Shown piece after piece: positions 34,099 through 43,913 of a stretch of 64,000 nt of DNA. This stretch comes from Devosia pacifica. Its GTDB lineage: Bacteria > Pseudomonadota > Alphaproteobacteria > Rhizobiales > Devosiaceae. Made by a program: the position numbers and the translations under genes. The notes beneath the pieces were generated by a model. It searched no databases. It was not told the origin of the DNA and was given only the letters and a program-made list of their open reading frames with translations. The DNA lies in contig NZ_BMZE01000001.1 in NCBI RefSeq assembly GCF_014652635.1, positions 565,987 through 629,986 of the forward strand. Direction: 5' to 3'. How positions within the stretch are numbered: the stretch's first letter is position 1; every line of letters begins with the position of its first letter.

Positions 34099-35052
34099 TC
34101 AGGTGCCGCGCTGCTTGAGTGTTGCCGGCTCTATTGCGTTTTCCGGCAAAGCCTCACGTGCACGGCGCAAACCGCGCGATTGCCCGAACGCGACAAGCGC
34201 CGCGGCACCGACGATCAGCATGGCGCCGACTACAGAAAATGCATCGAGCGCTGTGCCTAGCAGAACGATATCGAATACGAATGCCCAGAGAATTCCCGTG
34301 TATTCGTAAGGTGCAATGACGGATACCGGAGCGCGGGCAAGCCCTTCCGAAAACATAATGTGTCCGATACCGCCTAGAACCCCTGCTCCAACAAGCAGGG
34401 TCCAGGCGTAGAGGTCGAGCTCCACCCAGCCGAAAATCAGCGTCGCGAGGCCACCCAGGCTGGAGGCTATAGCAAATGACAAGGCAATGCTTGAGGCAGG
34501 GTCGGTCTTCGTAAGGTCTTTGACCTGAACCCGCGACAGCGCGCTGGTCGCTGCCATGCCCACCCCGCACAGCACGCCGATGATTGCGCCTTCGCGCACC
34601 TCGGCCCCCAGCAAGGTTGGGAACAGCATGACGATGATGCCGCCAAAACCAAGCAGAACGCCTGCAAACACCGCAACGCCGGGCCGCTCACGCAGGAACA
34701 CCATCGCGGCCGCGATCGAGAGAATCGGCGCCAGATAGCTGAGCGCTGTCGCAACACCAACCGCAAGATAGCTCAGGGCGGTGAAATTCAAGAACATGAT
34801 GAGACAGCCGAGCGCGCCGCGAATGACGTGCTTGTGCGGATAGCGAGTGCGCAAGGCCCCGGGCAGCTCGCCCCGGACAGCCATGTAGATCAGCACAGGA
34901 AAAATGGCCACAAAGCTTCGCCAGAAGACGATTTGCCCCACTGGAGCAATCTCAGCCGCCTCGTGCACCGCAGAGTTCATTGCGGTCATCATGATGATGG
35001 CGCAGGTGACGAGGACCAGCGCTAGTCTGGTATTGGGCTGGTGCAAAGTCAT
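34099..35052 (-). CDS. DMT-superfamily (EamA) transporter
   Basis: This 317-residue protein has ten helices in two EamA repeats (residues ~10-140 and ~160-290). The first repeat contains VGQIVFWRSFVAIFPVLIY and FTALSYLAVGVATALSYLAPI. EamA proteins export or import small metabolites such as amino acids. The gene is convergent with gntK at 5 bases. Substrate unknown. Confidence 0.87.
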   Translation of the reverse strand: MTLHQPNTRLALVLVTCAIIMMTAMNSAVHEAAEIAPVGQIVFWRSFVAIFPVLIYMAVRGELPGALRTRYPHKHVIRGALGCLIMFLNFTALSYLAVGVATALSYLAPILSIAAAMVFLRERPGVAVFAGVLLGFGGIIVMLFPTLLGAEVREGAIIGVLCGVGMAATSALSRVQVKDLTKTDPASSIALSFAIASSLGGLATLIFGWVELDLYAWTLLVGAGVLGGIGHIMFSEGLARAPVSVIAPYEYTGILWAFVFDIVLLGTALDAFSVVGAMLIVGAAALVAFGQSRGLRRAREALPENAIEPATLKQRGT

Positions 35053-35118
35053 GTCAGATCCGGCGGGAGTCGTGCTGTCCTACGGACACCGACAAGAGCA
35101 ATCAAGCCCAGACTAGCC

Positions 35119-35571
35119 CTAAACGCCTGCCAGAGTGGAATTATAATACGCCTCTTCGCCGGTCACCTCGCGACCGAGCCAGCGCGGGCGCTCGAAATCT
35201 TCAGCCTCGTCACCCAGCTCGATCTCCGCGAGGACCAGCCCGTCATGCGCGCCCTCGAACACATCGATCTCCCAGACCCTGTGGCCCGCACCAACAATAT
35301 GCCGACATTTTTGGATGACCAGTGGCTGCGCCAGCTCCAGCAACTCGCGCGCATCCTCGATCGGTATGTCGTACTCGAATTCCAGCCGACTGAAGCCGAA
35401 TTCTTTTCCCTTTATGGTAAGCTTGGCGCGTTGGTCGTCGTAGCTTCGCACCCTTACGGAATTGCCGGCGCCACGGCTGAGATAGCCCTGAGCAATGGCG
35501 TGGCTCTCTCGGACCTCATCGCGCCATGCGTCTCCGTCGACCAGAAACTTCCGTTCGATCTCGACGCCCAT
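35119..35571 (-). CDS. CYTH-domain protein (triphosphate-tunnel metalloenzyme)
   Basis: This 150-residue single-domain CYTH protein begins with VEIERKFLVDG, the ExExK signature of the tunnel fold. Later basic and acidic residues (VRVRSYDDQRAKLTIKG, FEYDIPIEDA, EIDVFEGAHDGLVLAEIEL) line the tunnel that binds triphosphate and Mg. Members hydrolyse inorganic triphosphate or thiamine triphosphate. It lies 4 bases downstream of a CHAD gene in the same operon. Confidence 0.92.
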   Translation of the reverse strand: MGVEIERKFLVDGDAWRDEVRESHAIAQGYLSRGAGNSVRVRSYDDQRAKLTIKGKEFGFSRLEFEYDIPIEDARELLELAQPLVIQKCRHIVGAGHRVWEIDVFEGAHDGLVLAEIELGDEAEDFERPRWLGREVTGEEAYYNSTLAGV

Positions 35572-35575
35572 GCGA

Positions 35576-36469
35576 CTAATCCTTCATCAAACCCCAAAAT
35601 CCCTCAAACCGCTTCCTCAGTGTAGAGGGCGATTCGATAGCCAGTTGTTGGCCCAACTCAAAAGCAGTTGCTTCAAGCTGGCTTTGCCTCTCTTTGGCTG
35701 TGCGTTCGAGAAGCGCGTCCTGCTCGTCCTCCGTATCCAGCATGGAACGGAAGATGGCGATATCGTGGTGATCACCTAGCAGGTCGCCAAGGTCCTTCAA
35801 AGCACTGGCGCGCGCTTTAAGCATCGCTGGCGCAGCGTCGCGCAAAAGGCTCACGTGATACCAATGATATTTCGCGCGCTTGCGCCACTCATGCATAGTC
35901 TCGGTCGAAGGATTTTCGCGCGCCTCGTGCATGGCGCTTCGCATGCGTCTGTACGTTTTCGTAAGGCCGCCTTCGATTGCGGCAAATCCGTCTTCATCAA
36001 TCCGCCAGCGCTTGACCGCCCGGCGTAAGCGCTTCATCTCGGATACGAACTCACTGAGCAGCTGTTCGGGGTCGGATCCCGCCTCTGCTTCGGATTTGCG
36101 TGCCTCGAGCTCAAGGCGCTTGCTACGATACGCGGCCTCGGAGACTTCGTGGGCCTCGCCGGTGTCACCCTCTGCTTTCAAGTCATCCAACGTCTCGATC
36201 TGGACCGTCGCATCGCGCGACACGGCCAAGCGTCTGGCGGCATCACGAAGGGTGGCATTAGCTTTCTCATACCCATCGAACTCGGGGCGCACCACGCGCA
36301 CGAGGCCGCGCATTTTCTTGCAGCGCTTGCGAACGGCGTGAATGCGCTCTTCGCTATCGATGCTCTTGTCCTCAGCCGTCTCGATGGCCTTGTCGATCTG
36401 TTCGCGGGCGATGCGTCTGACCGCATGCTGTATAGAGCGATCCTTGCGCTTGAACTTGAAAGACAACAC
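35576..36469 (-). CDS. CHAD-domain protein (polyphosphate-binding)
   Basis: This 297-residue protein of helical bundles has the conserved basic residues of CHAD: HAVRKRCKKMRGLVRVVRPEF, RMRSAMHEARENPS, HEWRKRAKYHWYHVSLLRD and LGDLLGDHHDIAIF. CHAD proteins bind inorganic polyphosphate through His/Lys/Arg rows. It is upstream of and nearly contiguous with the CYTH gene, the well-known CYTH-CHAD partnership, encoded here as two separate proteins. Confidence 0.92.
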   Translation of the reverse strand: MLSFKFKRKDRSIQHAVRRIAREQIDKAIETAEDKSIDSEERIHAVRKRCKKMRGLVRVVRPEFDGYEKANATLRDAARRLAVSRDATVQIETLDDLKAEGDTGEAHEVSEAAYRSKRLELEARKSEAEAGSDPEQLLSEFVSEMKRLRRAVKRWRIDEDGFAAIEGGLTKTYRRMRSAMHEARENPSTETMHEWRKRAKYHWYHVSLLRDAAPAMLKARASALKDLGDLLGDHHDIAIFRSMLDTEDEQDALLERTAKERQSQLEATAFELGQQLAIESPSTLRKRFEGFWGLMKD

Positions 36470-36486
36470 ATTCTCCAGACAGTAAG

Positions 36487-36506
36487 AGGGCCGCTGTCGC
36501 GGCCCT
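36487..36506 (-). terminator. Hairpin downstream of csbD
   Basis: AGGGCCGC (36487-36494) and GCGGCCCT (36499-36506) form an 8-pair stem with a TGTC loop between csbD and the CHAD gene. TCTTACT follows on the minus strand. It probably ends the csbD transcript, leaving CHAD-CYTH as its own unit, unless it is read through. Confidence 0.7.
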
Positions 36507-36531
36507 TTCGAAGGTCTAAACGGTATTCTTA

Positions 36532-36714
36532 TTAGTGCCTTGCAGCATCACGGCCTTTGTCAGCCGCCTCACCCATCTTTTGCTGAGTCTTGCCGGCCGC
36601 CTTGTCCAGCTTACCCTCCGCCTGTAGACGGTCGTTACCGGTAATTTTACCGGCTGCGTCCTTCAAAGCGCCTTTGGCTTGCTTGCCTGCGCCGTCGATC
36701 CGATTCTTGTCCAT
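36532..36714 (-). CDS. CsbD-family stress protein
   Basis: This 60-residue hydrophilic protein contains MDKNRIDGAGKQAKGALKDA and GNDRLQAEGKLDKAAGKTQQ, the CsbD pattern of short repeats. It is rich in Lys, Ala and Gly and lacks Cys, so it is likely natively flexible. Family members are induced by general stress or phosphate limitation. An AGGAGG precedes the ATG. Confidence 0.92.
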   Translation of the reverse strand: MDKNRIDGAGKQAKGALKDAAGKITGNDRLQAEGKLDKAAGKTQQKMGEAADKGRDAARH

Positions 36715-36806
36715 GATGCACCTCCTGTGCGATGCGATACAAACGCCGTCATCGCCGCATCGTTCCTGCGCCTCGGCGCACCGCCCAGATACCTGTTGAA
36801 TAGCTC

Positions 36807-37496
36807 ATGCCCCAGCGTCCGCCGCCGTCAGATCCGCTGCCAACACTGCTCGATTATCATCCCCCGACCGAGCCCGATCTGGTGGTGATCCACGAGGACA
36901 ACGACATCCTCATTTTCGATAAGCCCAGTGGTCTATTGAGTGTGCCGGGACGGCATCCGTCGCTGTGGGACAGCATCCGACACCGCGCACGCAAGCGCTG
37001 GCCCACGGCAGAGATGGTTCACAGGCTCGATAAGGACACATCAGGCCTGATACTGATGGCGCTCAACAAGCCGGCGCATGCGAAACTTGGGATGCAGTTC
37101 GAGAAGCGTTCGACCCGCAAGAGCTACGTGGCGCGGGTCGACGGCGTCCTCACAGACGATGAAGGTCTCGTTGATCTGCCCCTGATGACGGATTGGGACA
37201 ACAAGCCACGCCAGCGCGTGGATTTCGAGAATGGCCGCGAGGCGCGCACGCAATGGTCGGTTATCGATCGCGAGGAAATTGCGACGCGCCTTCGCTTGGT
37301 GCCGCTCACCGGTCGCACGCACCAGTTGAGGGTTCACATGAAGGCAATCGGCCATGTGATTCTGGGAGATGCGTTTTATGCTGAAGGTAACGCGCTTGCC
37401 GCAGCGGACCGCCTGCAACTGCATGCGGAAGAACTCGGTTTCGTACACCCCACGACTGGTGAGGACTGCACCTTCGTCGTGAAGGCGCCATTCTGA
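36807..37496 (+). CDS. RluA-type rRNA/tRNA pseudouridine synthase
   Basis: This 229-residue protein has the RluA-family motifs DILIFDKPSGLLSVPGR (~residue 30), the catalytic Asp in VHRLDKDTSGLILMA (~residue 75) and PLTGRTHQLRVHMKAIGHVILGD. It lacks an S4 RNA-binding domain and is short, which resembles RluA (23S U746/tRNA U32). It is convergent with the ASCH-type gene. Confidence 0.9.
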   Translation: MPQRPPPSDPLPTLLDYHPPTEPDLVVIHEDNDILIFDKPSGLLSVPGRHPSLWDSIRHRARKRWPTAEMVHRLDKDTSGLILMALNKPAHAKLGMQFEKRSTRKSYVARVDGVLTDDEGLVDLPLMTDWDNKPRQRVDFENGREARTQWSVIDREEIATRLRLVPLTGRTHQLRVHMKAIGHVILGDAFYAEGNALAAADRLQLHAEELGFVHPTTGEDCTFVVKAPF

Positions 37497-37510
37497 GGAT
37501 CAGCTTCACC

Positions 37511-37801
37511 TTACACCGGCGCGGGGCCGACATAACGCACCGAGATCTTGTGAAAGAGATGCCCGTCTTTCATCGTGGCAAGCCAACGCCAGAATTCGTC
37601 TTTATCAGCAAACCCGGCGCGCCGGGCTTCCTCTTCAGTCACGGCTTCGGGCGTCGTTTCGTCCATGGCTTCGATGGCCAGCAAGCCCACCTTGGTCTTC
37701 AGTGTTCCGCCCGCTTTCACACTTGGGCGCTTCCAGCGTCGAAACACCAGGTCGACCTCCCCGGCCTTGATCTTCTCCAGCAGGTCACGCTTCAGCAGCA
37801 T
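37511..37801 (-). CDS. ASCH-like small protein
   Basis: This 96-residue protein contains LLKRDLLEKIKAGEVDLVFRRWK, VKAGGTLKT and GLLAIEAMDE, consistent with the ASCH/PUA-like beta-barrel fold thought to bind RNA. Its neighbours are an RluA-type synthase and tRNA-Leu; the RNA context fits, but function is not established. Confidence 0.68.
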   Translation of the reverse strand: MLLKRDLLEKIKAGEVDLVFRRWKRPSVKAGGTLKTKVGLLAIEAMDETTPEAVTEEEARRAGFADKDEFWRWLATMKDGHLFHKISVRYVGPAPV

Positions 37802-37871
37802 GGCTTATCCCCGTAGTTGGGCAATGTGAAGATTGTCACCGAGGTGCGCTTATGACAAACACACGCTCATT

Positions 37872-37954
37872 GCGGGCGTGGTGGAATGGTAGACACAAGG
37901 GACTTAAAATCCCTGGCCTATGGCATGCGGGTTCGAGTCCCGCCGCCCGTACCA
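37872..37954 (+). tRNA. tRNA-Leu (TAA)
   Basis: This 83-nucleotide class II tRNA has acceptor GCGGGCG paired with CGCCCGT (a G-T pair at the base), an anticodon loop GGGACTTAAAATCCC with anticodon TAA, a variable arm around TGGCCTATGGCA, the T-arm CGGGTTCGAGTCCCG and encoded CCA. It lies between the ASCH-like gene and gpt. Confidence 0.94.
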
Positions 37955-37962
37955 CCAGGTGA

Positions 37963-38457
37963 TCAGTCGGTTCCACCGGAGATCGGTGCCGCATAGGCCA
38001 CGTCGAGGTCCCAGGGGAAGAAGATCCAGGTGTCTTGGCTCACTTCGGTGATAAAGGTGTCGACCATCTCTCGGCCTTTGGGCTTGGCATAGACAGTCGC
38101 GAAGTGCGCGCCCGGAAGCATGTCGCGCACGGCGCGCGCCGTGGCACCGGTATCCACCAGATCATCGACGATGAGCACGCGGCCACCATTGGCTGCAACA
38201 TCGAGCACCGGCTTGCTGATTTGCTTCAGCACCTGCACCTGGCCTTGTGCCTGATGGTCATAGGATTTTACCGCGACTGTCTCAACGACCCGAATGTTCA
38301 GTTCGCGAGCAACGATGGCAGCAGGCACAAGACCGCCGCGGGCAATCGCCACGACGGCGTCAAAACCACCCTGCCCCATCAGCCGCCACGCGAGGGCACG
38401 GCTATCGCGGTGGAACTGATCCCAACTGACGGGGAATGACTTCTGGTTGTCGCTCAA
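37963..38457 (-). CDS. gpt: Xanthine/guanine phosphoribosyltransferase
   Basis: This 164-residue (from the TTG start) type I phosphoribosyltransferase salvages xanthine and guanine. It has [37 protein letters not shown] (the PRPP-binding loop) and [18 protein letters not shown] at 38457 is chosen because GGAG lies about 9 bases upstream and the length matches the family; an ATG at 38562 would add 35 unconserved residues. Confidence 0.88.
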   Translation of the reverse strand: MSDNQKSFPVSWDQFHRDSRALAWRLMGQGGFDAVVAIARGGLVPAAIVARELNIRVVETVAVKSYDHQAQGQVQVLKQISKPVLDVAANGGRVLIVDDLVDTGATARAVRDMLPGAHFATVYAKPKGREMVDTFITEVSQDTWIFFPWDLDVAYAAPISGGTD

Positions 38458-38515
38458 CTCGCTTGTCTCCGTATTGACGCGGCGGCAGCCTCTAGGATCA
38501 TGTTGTGGGCGCCCG

Positions 38516-39292
38516 CTACTGTTGTTCGGTCGGAAGTTCGACGCCCGCTTTGGCATGAGCATCTGACACCATGGCCCGCACCCGCTCCGCAGCGAGGTGC
38601 AGGCGCTCCTCGTCGGCGGACCGTAGCACGAGTTCGGTCATCACGCGATCCGCGCCCATCTGCGGATAGCTGCCCATCTTCACGTCGGGAAACTCCTGCT
38701 GCAGAAGGCCAAGCGGCCCGCCAACAGTCCCTTCGCCGACATAGGCCTTGATCGCGACAGACATGACCTTGCGTCCGCCCTTGAGCGTTGGCGCCAGCGC
38801 TTCCAGCATCGCCTTCATGATCACCGGCACGCCGGCCATGACGTGAACGTTCTCGATCCGGAAGCCGGGTGCAGCGCTGACCGAATTCACGATGAGGTCG
38901 GCCCCTTCCGGAATCCGGGCCATGCGCAGCCGCGCCTCCGTCACCTCCGTCCCCGTCTTGCGCCAGCGCGATTCCAGCATCTCGCGAGCTTCAGGGTTGA
39001 TCGGCAGCGCCACCTGAAAGGCGGCAGCGACGGCATCGGCTGTAATGTCATCGTGGGTAGGACCGATACCGCCTGTGGTGAAGACATAGGTGTAGCGCGC
39101 GCGCAACGTGTTCACCGCTTCGACGATAGCGTCGACCTCATCTGACACCACACGTACTTCCTTGAGTTCGATGCCGAGATCGGTGCAAAACTCTGCGGTT
39201 GTTGCGATGTTGATGTCCTTGGTGCGCCCGGAGAGAATTTCGTCGCCGATTACCACCATGCCGGCGGTCACAATTCCCTGGTCGTCCTGCAT
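38516..39292 (-). CDS. CinA-N/MoaB-type molybdopterin-binding protein
   Basis: This 258-residue protein has a MoCF-binding domain ([40 protein letters not shown]) like the N-terminal half of CinA/competence-damage proteins. It lacks the C-terminal PncC nicotinamide-nucleotide amidase domain. The start at 39292 (MQDDQG) is preferred to an upstream ATG at 39370. Probably a nucleotide pyrophosphatase-type enzyme. Confidence 0.86.
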   Translation of the reverse strand: MQDDQGIVTAGMVVIGDEILSGRTKDINIATTAEFCTDLGIELKEVRVVSDEVDAIVEAVNTLRARYTYVFTTGGIGPTHDDITADAVAAAFQVALPINPEAREMLESRWRKTGTEVTEARLRMARIPEGADLIVNSVSAAPGFRIENVHVMAGVPVIMKAMLEALAPTLKGGRKVMSVAIKAYVGEGTVGGPLGLLQQEFPDVKMGSYPQMGADRVMTELVLRSADEERLHLAAERVRAMVSDAHAKAGVELPTEQQ

Positions 39293-39447
39293 ATGCTTGT
39301 CCTCTCGCTTGCTGCATGCCATGCCCCGCAGCAGGGGAAAAATCAAGGGAGAGCGAAGCCTTTGCCCCAACCGCGCTCACCTCTTCCCTTGCTCGGCTGC
39401 AGACATTACGTTGCAGAGGGGTTACTTCAGCCCAAAGCGGAGATCCG

Positions 39448-40278
39448 ATGACTACCTATACCGACGCCCGCAACAAGTCCCGCCGCACTCCCGGCGTGAT
39501 ACCTCTTCATGGCGAAGCGGGCTTCGAAGGCATGCGCCGCGCCGGCAGGCTGACTGCAGAAGCACTCGACATGCTGGTGGACTATGCACAGCCAGGCGTA
39601 TCAACGCTCAAGCTGGATCAGCTTGCCTATGAGTTCGCCCGGGACAACGGTGCCGTGCCGGCAACTCTTTTCTACAAAGGCTACCGGCATTCGACCTGCA
39701 TATCGATCAACCACGTTGTCTGCCACGGCATACCCGACGACCGGCCGCTGCGTGAAGGTGACATCGCCAATATCGATCTCACCCTCGTTCTCGATGGTTG
39801 GCACGGCGACTCGAGCCGTATGTACCCGATCGGCGAGATTTCTCGCAAAGCCGAACGGCTGATCGAAGTGACCTATGAAAGCCTTGCTCGCGGCATCGAC
39901 GCTGCCCGTGCCGGCCACACCACCGGCGACATCGGGGCTGCCATTCAGGCCTATGCGGAGGGCGAGCGGACGAGCGTTGTGCGGGATTTCGTCGGCCACG
40001 GTGTAGGTCAGCTGTTTCACGACGAGCCGAACATCATGCATTTCGGCACACCGGGGATGGGGCCGGAGCTGAAGCCCGGCATGATCTTCACCATTGAGCC
40101 AATGATCAACCTCGGCAAGCCGCACGTGAAGATCCTGGCGGATGGCTGGACAGCGGTAACGCGCGACCGGACTTTGTCCGCGCAGTGCGAACACACGATC
40201 GGAATTACCGAGACCGGGTGCGAGGTGTTCACCGCCTCGCCTGCCAACCTGTTCAATCCTCTCGTTGCGCGGCGCTGA
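39448..40278 (+). CDS. map: Methionine aminopeptidase type I
   Basis: This 276-residue enzyme removes initiator methionine. The five metal ligands are visible: Asp in [17 protein letters not shown] (two), His in [13 protein letters not shown], Glu in FTIEPMI and Glu in AQCEHTIGI. The start at 39448 (MTTYTD) is preceded by GCGGAG. It is followed at once by radC (2 bases between stop and GTG), the usual map-radC pairing. Confidence 0.96.
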   Translation: MTTYTDARNKSRRTPGVIPLHGEAGFEGMRRAGRLTAEALDMLVDYAQPGVSTLKLDQLAYEFARDNGAVPATLFYKGYRHSTCISINHVVCHGIPDDRPLREGDIANIDLTLVLDGWHGDSSRMYPIGEISRKAERLIEVTYESLARGIDAARAGHTTGDIGAAIQAYAEGERTSVVRDFVGHGVGQLFHDEPNIMHFGTPGMGPELKPGMIFTIEPMINLGKPHVKILADGWTAVTRDRTLSAQCEHTIGITETGCEVFTASPANLFNPLVARR

Positions 40279-40280
40279 CC

Positions 40281-41000
40281 GTGCACTCGGGCGGCAGTGA
40301 GAAAGGCAAGGGTCTTTCCGAAGCGCTCCCGCACTACACCGGGCACAGGGAACGTGCACGCCAGCGCTTTATCGAAATCGGCGGGGAGTCTCTCAAGGAC
40401 TATGAGCTGTTGGAGTTGATGCTGCACATCATCATTCCGCAAAAAGATACAAAGCCTCTGGCAAAGGAACTCCTGAGCCGGTTCGGCTCGTTCTCAGAAG
40501 TGCTCGGCGCTCCCAGACAGCGACTGGCGGAGATCAAGGGTCTTGGTCAGACGACCATCACGCACATCAAGGTCATACAGGCCGTTGGCCAACGCTACAG
40601 CCGCGACCAGATCGTACGCGATCGGCCAATTCTCGGTTCATGGACACAATTGATCGAGTACTGTCGCGCGCAGATGGCATACGAATCCATCGAGCAGTTT
40701 CGCATTCTGTTTCTCGACAAGAAAAACCTGCTGATTGCCGACGAGGTCCAGCAAACCGGTACGGTGGACCACACGCCCGTATACACACGCGAGGTGATTA
40801 AGCGCGCGCTGGAACTGTCGGCGACGGCGCTGATACTGGTTCACAATCATCCTTCAGGCGATCCCCAACCCTCTGCGGCAGACGTGCGAATGACGCGCGA
40901 GATCGCCGATATCGCGCAATCCATGGGGATCACGCTGCACGACCATCTGGTCATCGGCAAATCCGGTCACACATCCCTGCGCAGCCTCAAGCTGATCTAG
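40281..41000 (+). CDS. radC: RadC-family DNA repair JAB-domain protein
   Basis: This 239-residue RadC has a helix-hairpin-helix-like N-terminal part ([16 protein letters not shown]) and a C-terminal JAB/MPN domain with the [28 protein letters not shown] motif carrying the HxH and Asp metal ligands. The GTG start at 40281, 2 bases after map, implies translational coupling. The stop overlaps the convergent acetyltransferase by 4 bases. Confidence 0.93.
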   Translation: MHSGGSEKGKGLSEALPHYTGHRERARQRFIEIGGESLKDYELLELMLHIIIPQKDTKPLAKELLSRFGSFSEVLGAPRQRLAEIKGLGQTTITHIKVIQAVGQRYSRDQIVRDRPILGSWTQLIEYCRAQMAYESIEQFRILFLDKKNLLIADEVQQTGTVDHTPVYTREVIKRALELSATALILVHNHPSGDPQPSAADVRMTREIADIAQSMGITLHDHLVIGKSGHTSLRSLKLI

Positions 41001-42238
41001 CGAACGCCGGAGGGTCTTTCTGCACCCTGCAGCTTCTGGGCAAACTTGCGGCGCATATCAAGAAGCCATCGTGCAGACTTGGCCCTGGCCCTCAGCGCAT
41101 GCAGCAGCTGGTGGGCGCGGCCGTGCAGATGGCCCAGTGGTGTCAGTGGCACGTAATGATGATAAAGCGGCATCTGGACATTGCACCAGTGACGCTTCTC
41201 GTCGGTGAGGCCTGCGCCCATATCAAAGAGCCGATAGCCATCATCGAAGATCGACTGCATCACGCGTAGCAGACATTGCTTGCCCGGTGACCCCGCCTGA
41301 ATGGCTGGATCTTCGCTCATCGAGGAGATCAGGCAGAACATCCTCTCGCCCTCAACGATATTGTACCGTGTCGCAACAATTCGTCCCTCAAGCCGGAGGA
41401 CATGCAGAACGACCTCAACGCCGGAGTCGAAAGAGAGCATGTCGCGGTATAGGTCCCGAATGCCTTTGGTTTGGAACGGGTTACGCACACCCATCGCCCG
41501 AAACCGTACCGCCCTCTGCTCGAACATTGTGTTGATGACGTCATCGACATCGTCACCATTGCGCAAGACTTCGAACTGCACCTCGCCGAGCGCGCTGAGC
41601 TTATCTCCCTGCTGGCGATCATGCTTGCGCCGGGAGCGACCGCGCTGGGTCTTGTCACACTCTTCCCAGCTCTCGAACTGCGCCCGATAGAGCGTGTCGA
41701 CCGGAATGCGGGTTCCGATGCCGCCTAGGCACATCAACGGATCCCCCGACTCGCACGGCACACTGCGAAGCACTGCAATGTCCGCGCCTTTCAATGCGCC
41801 GAACACGTCCCGCCAGAAGGCCTGTCGTTCCGGCTCGCTCAACTGCTTTAATGCTGCGCCGACTACCGGGCCGTTGCATCCCACGTGCGCACCCGGAAAA
41901 AACGAGAGCACGCGGATACCGTACCGCCACCTGATGTGAAGCGCCAACAAAGCGGCAGGCCGACAGCCAATGTAGGCCACGGCGTAAAGCTGCGAGTTGG
42001 CAGGGATCTGCTGATGCTTAATCCACTCTCGTGTGAACCCGAAGGACTGCCCTGGAGAATTTTGAGCAGCCTCTGACGCCAATTGCGACCAGACGCCCTG
42101 AACTGAATTCAGATCGTGGTGTAGCTCAACACGAATCTTACGACCTGCGTTGAGTTCATGCGCAGTACGAACGTAGCGATCCTCCAACACGGACGTGTCG
42201 TGCTCTTCAATGTCGCCCCGTGCTGTGGCCAAAGCCAT
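40997..42238 (-). CDS. BcsL/CelD-type GNAT acetyltransferase
   Basis: This 413-residue protein with Acetyltransf_6 characteristics has a domain around [20 protein letters not shown] and the C-terminal [21 protein letters not shown]. It belongs to the CelD/BcsL-type GNAT proteins of cellulose or exopolysaccharide loci. The ATG at 42238 (MALATAR) has GGGGGC upstream and is preferred over 42271. It stands alone here, next to radC and ccdA, with no glycosyltransferase nearby. Confidence 0.82.
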   Translation of the reverse strand: MALATARGDIEEHDTSVLEDRYVRTAHELNAGRKIRVELHHDLNSVQGVWSQLASEAAQNSPGQSFGFTREWIKHQQIPANSQLYAVAYIGCRPAALLALHIRWRYGIRVLSFFPGAHVGCNGPVVGAALKQLSEPERQAFWRDVFGALKGADIAVLRSVPCESGDPLMCLGGIGTRIPVDTLYRAQFESWEECDKTQRGRSRRKHDRQQGDKLSALGEVQFEVLRNGDDVDDVINTMFEQRAVRFRAMGVRNPFQTKGIRDLYRDMLSFDSGVEVVLHVLRLEGRIVATRYNIVEGERMFCLISSMSEDPAIQAGSPGKQCLLRVMQSIFDDGYRLFDMGAGLTDEKRHWCNVQMPLYHHYVPLTPLGHLHGRAHQLLHALRARAKSARWLLDMRRKFAQKLQGAERPSGVR

Positions 42239-42327
42239 GTCGCCCCCGTCTTTCCAGCGAATATGCGCCAAATATCCAACGGCATCAAAACATTCGCCTG
42301 CGAAAGGTTAAGGGCGAATGGCGCTGA

Positions 42328-43062
42328 TCAGCCAAACTGGCTAAGCACCGGAAACGTCTCCAGAAACCAGAAGGACAATCGGGTGAACTGACCAGTCAGG
42401 AACAGTACGCCTGTCACGACCAGAAACGCGCCCATGACTTTCTCCACCACGCCGAGATGGCGCCGGAAGCCGTTAAAAAACGCCAGGAACGGGCCGATCG
42501 CGAGGCCTGCAAGCAGAAATGGCACCCCGAGGCCGAGGGAATAGAGGCCCAGAAGCGCTGCCCCTTCCAGCGCCGTATCACGGCTCGCGGCTACGGACAG
42601 AATGGCAGCAAGGATTGGACCGATGCAGGGCGTCCAGCCTATGGCGAAGGCGAGCCCCAGAAGAAAGCCACCAACCGGACCACTTGCCGCGGTCGGCCCA
42701 TTGTGCCGCACCTGTCGGTCGAGCAATGCCAGGCGGTAGACGCCGAGAAAGTGCAGCCCCATCGCGATGATCACCAGCCCGGCGATCGGCGTGAGGATTG
42801 GCAACGCTTGCCGGAACACTTGCCCGAACGCTGTCGCGGTCGCGCCGAGCGTAACAAAAATGACGGAGAACCCAAGAATGAAGAACAACGACGTCCCGAC
42901 CACACGACGCTGCAGGGCGCCGGTGCGCAGTTCGCCATCGCGCAACTGCTCGAAACTGGCGCCGCTCATATAGGTCAGATAGGGCGGCACGAGCGGTAGA
43001 ACGCACGGGCTCAGAAAGCTCAATATGCCGGCCCCGAAGACGATTGGCAGGGAAAATTCCAA
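42328..43062 (-). CDS. ccdA: Cytochrome c biogenesis protein CcdA
   Basis: This 244-residue membrane protein has six helices and two conserved Cys: one in SPCVLPLVPPYLTYMSGAS (TM1) and one in GWTPCIGPILAAILS (TM4). These carry electrons from cytoplasmic thioredoxin to periplasmic thiol proteins used for cytochrome c assembly. N- and C-termini lack the DsbD alpha and gamma domains, as in CcdA. Confidence 0.92.
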   Translation of the reverse strand: MEFSLPIVFGAGILSFLSPCVLPLVPPYLTYMSGASFEQLRDGELRTGALQRRVVGTSLFFILGFSVIFVTLGATATAFGQVFRQALPILTPIAGLVIIAMGLHFLGVYRLALLDRQVRHNGPTAASGPVGGFLLGLAFAIGWTPCIGPILAAILSVAASRDTALEGAALLGLYSLGLGVPFLLAGLAIGPFLAFFNGFRRHLGVVEKVMGAFLVVTGVLFLTGQFTRLSFWFLETFPVLSQFG

Positions 43063-43207
43063 GTCGCACCTCCGCGTACGTCCCTGTTAAGCGTCATGTA
43101 CGCCGTCGGCAATGCGCTTTCGCGACGCAGCACCCGCCAAGCTTGCCGCCGGCTTGGCGAGAGGCTAAGGCAGGCACGAAGCGCTACGCGAAACGAGGAC
43201 ACAGATC

Positions 43208-43888
43208 ATGACATCGAGACCGGTTCGCATCGCGCCATCCATATTGGCGGCAGATTTCACCAAGCTGGGCGCGGAAGTCGAGGCCGTCGATAAGGCCGGC
43301 GCCGACTATATCCACGTGGACATCATGGACGGACACTTCGTTCCGAATATCAGTTTTGGCCCTGTTGTTCTCAATGCAATACGCGCGCGCACCGAGAAAA
43401 CGCTGGATGTCCACCTGATGATCGCGCCGGTGGACCGCTACATCGCTGATTTCGCCGATGCCGGCGCCGATATCATCACCGTACACGCTGAAGCCGGCCC
43501 TCACCTGCACCGATCGATCCAGGCGGTCCGGGCGCACGGCAAGAAAGCAGGCGTTTCCATCAACCCCGCAACACCTGTGTCTGTACTCGAGCACGTGATT
43601 GATGACGTGGACTTGATCCTGATCATGTCGGTCAACCCAGGGTTTGGCGGACAATCATTTATCCCGGCCGCTCTCGACAAGCTGCGCCAGGCGCGTCAGC
43701 TGATCGGCAACCGCCCGATCGACCTCGAGGTGGATGGGGGCATCAGTGCAGACAATGCACGCGAAGTCGCCGATGCGGGCGCCAACGTCTTCGTCGCCGG
43801 TTCGTCGATCTTCAAAGGCAACGATCCCGATACCTACGCCAGCCGCATCGAACAGATCCGCACCAACGCCACCAGCCGCATCGCCTGA
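43208..43888 (+). CDS. rpe: Ribulose-phosphate 3-epimerase
   Basis: This 226-residue TIM-barrel enzyme converts ribulose 5-P to xylulose 5-P. It contains [19 protein letters not shown] (metal Asp and His), [25 protein letters not shown] and EVDGGI near the C-terminal end. It is 25 bases before purB and probably co-transcribed, joining pentose phosphate and purine metabolism. Confidence 0.96.
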   Translation: MTSRPVRIAPSILAADFTKLGAEVEAVDKAGADYIHVDIMDGHFVPNISFGPVVLNAIRARTEKTLDVHLMIAPVDRYIADFADAGADIITVHAEAGPHLHRSIQAVRAHGKKAGVSINPATPVSVLEHVIDDVDLILIMSVNPGFGGQSFIPAALDKLRQARQLIGNRPIDLEVDGGISADNAREVADAGANVFVAGSSIFKGNDPDTYASRIEQIRTNATSRIA

Positions 43889-43913
43889 ACGAAAGATAAG
43901 GATTCTACCGGAG

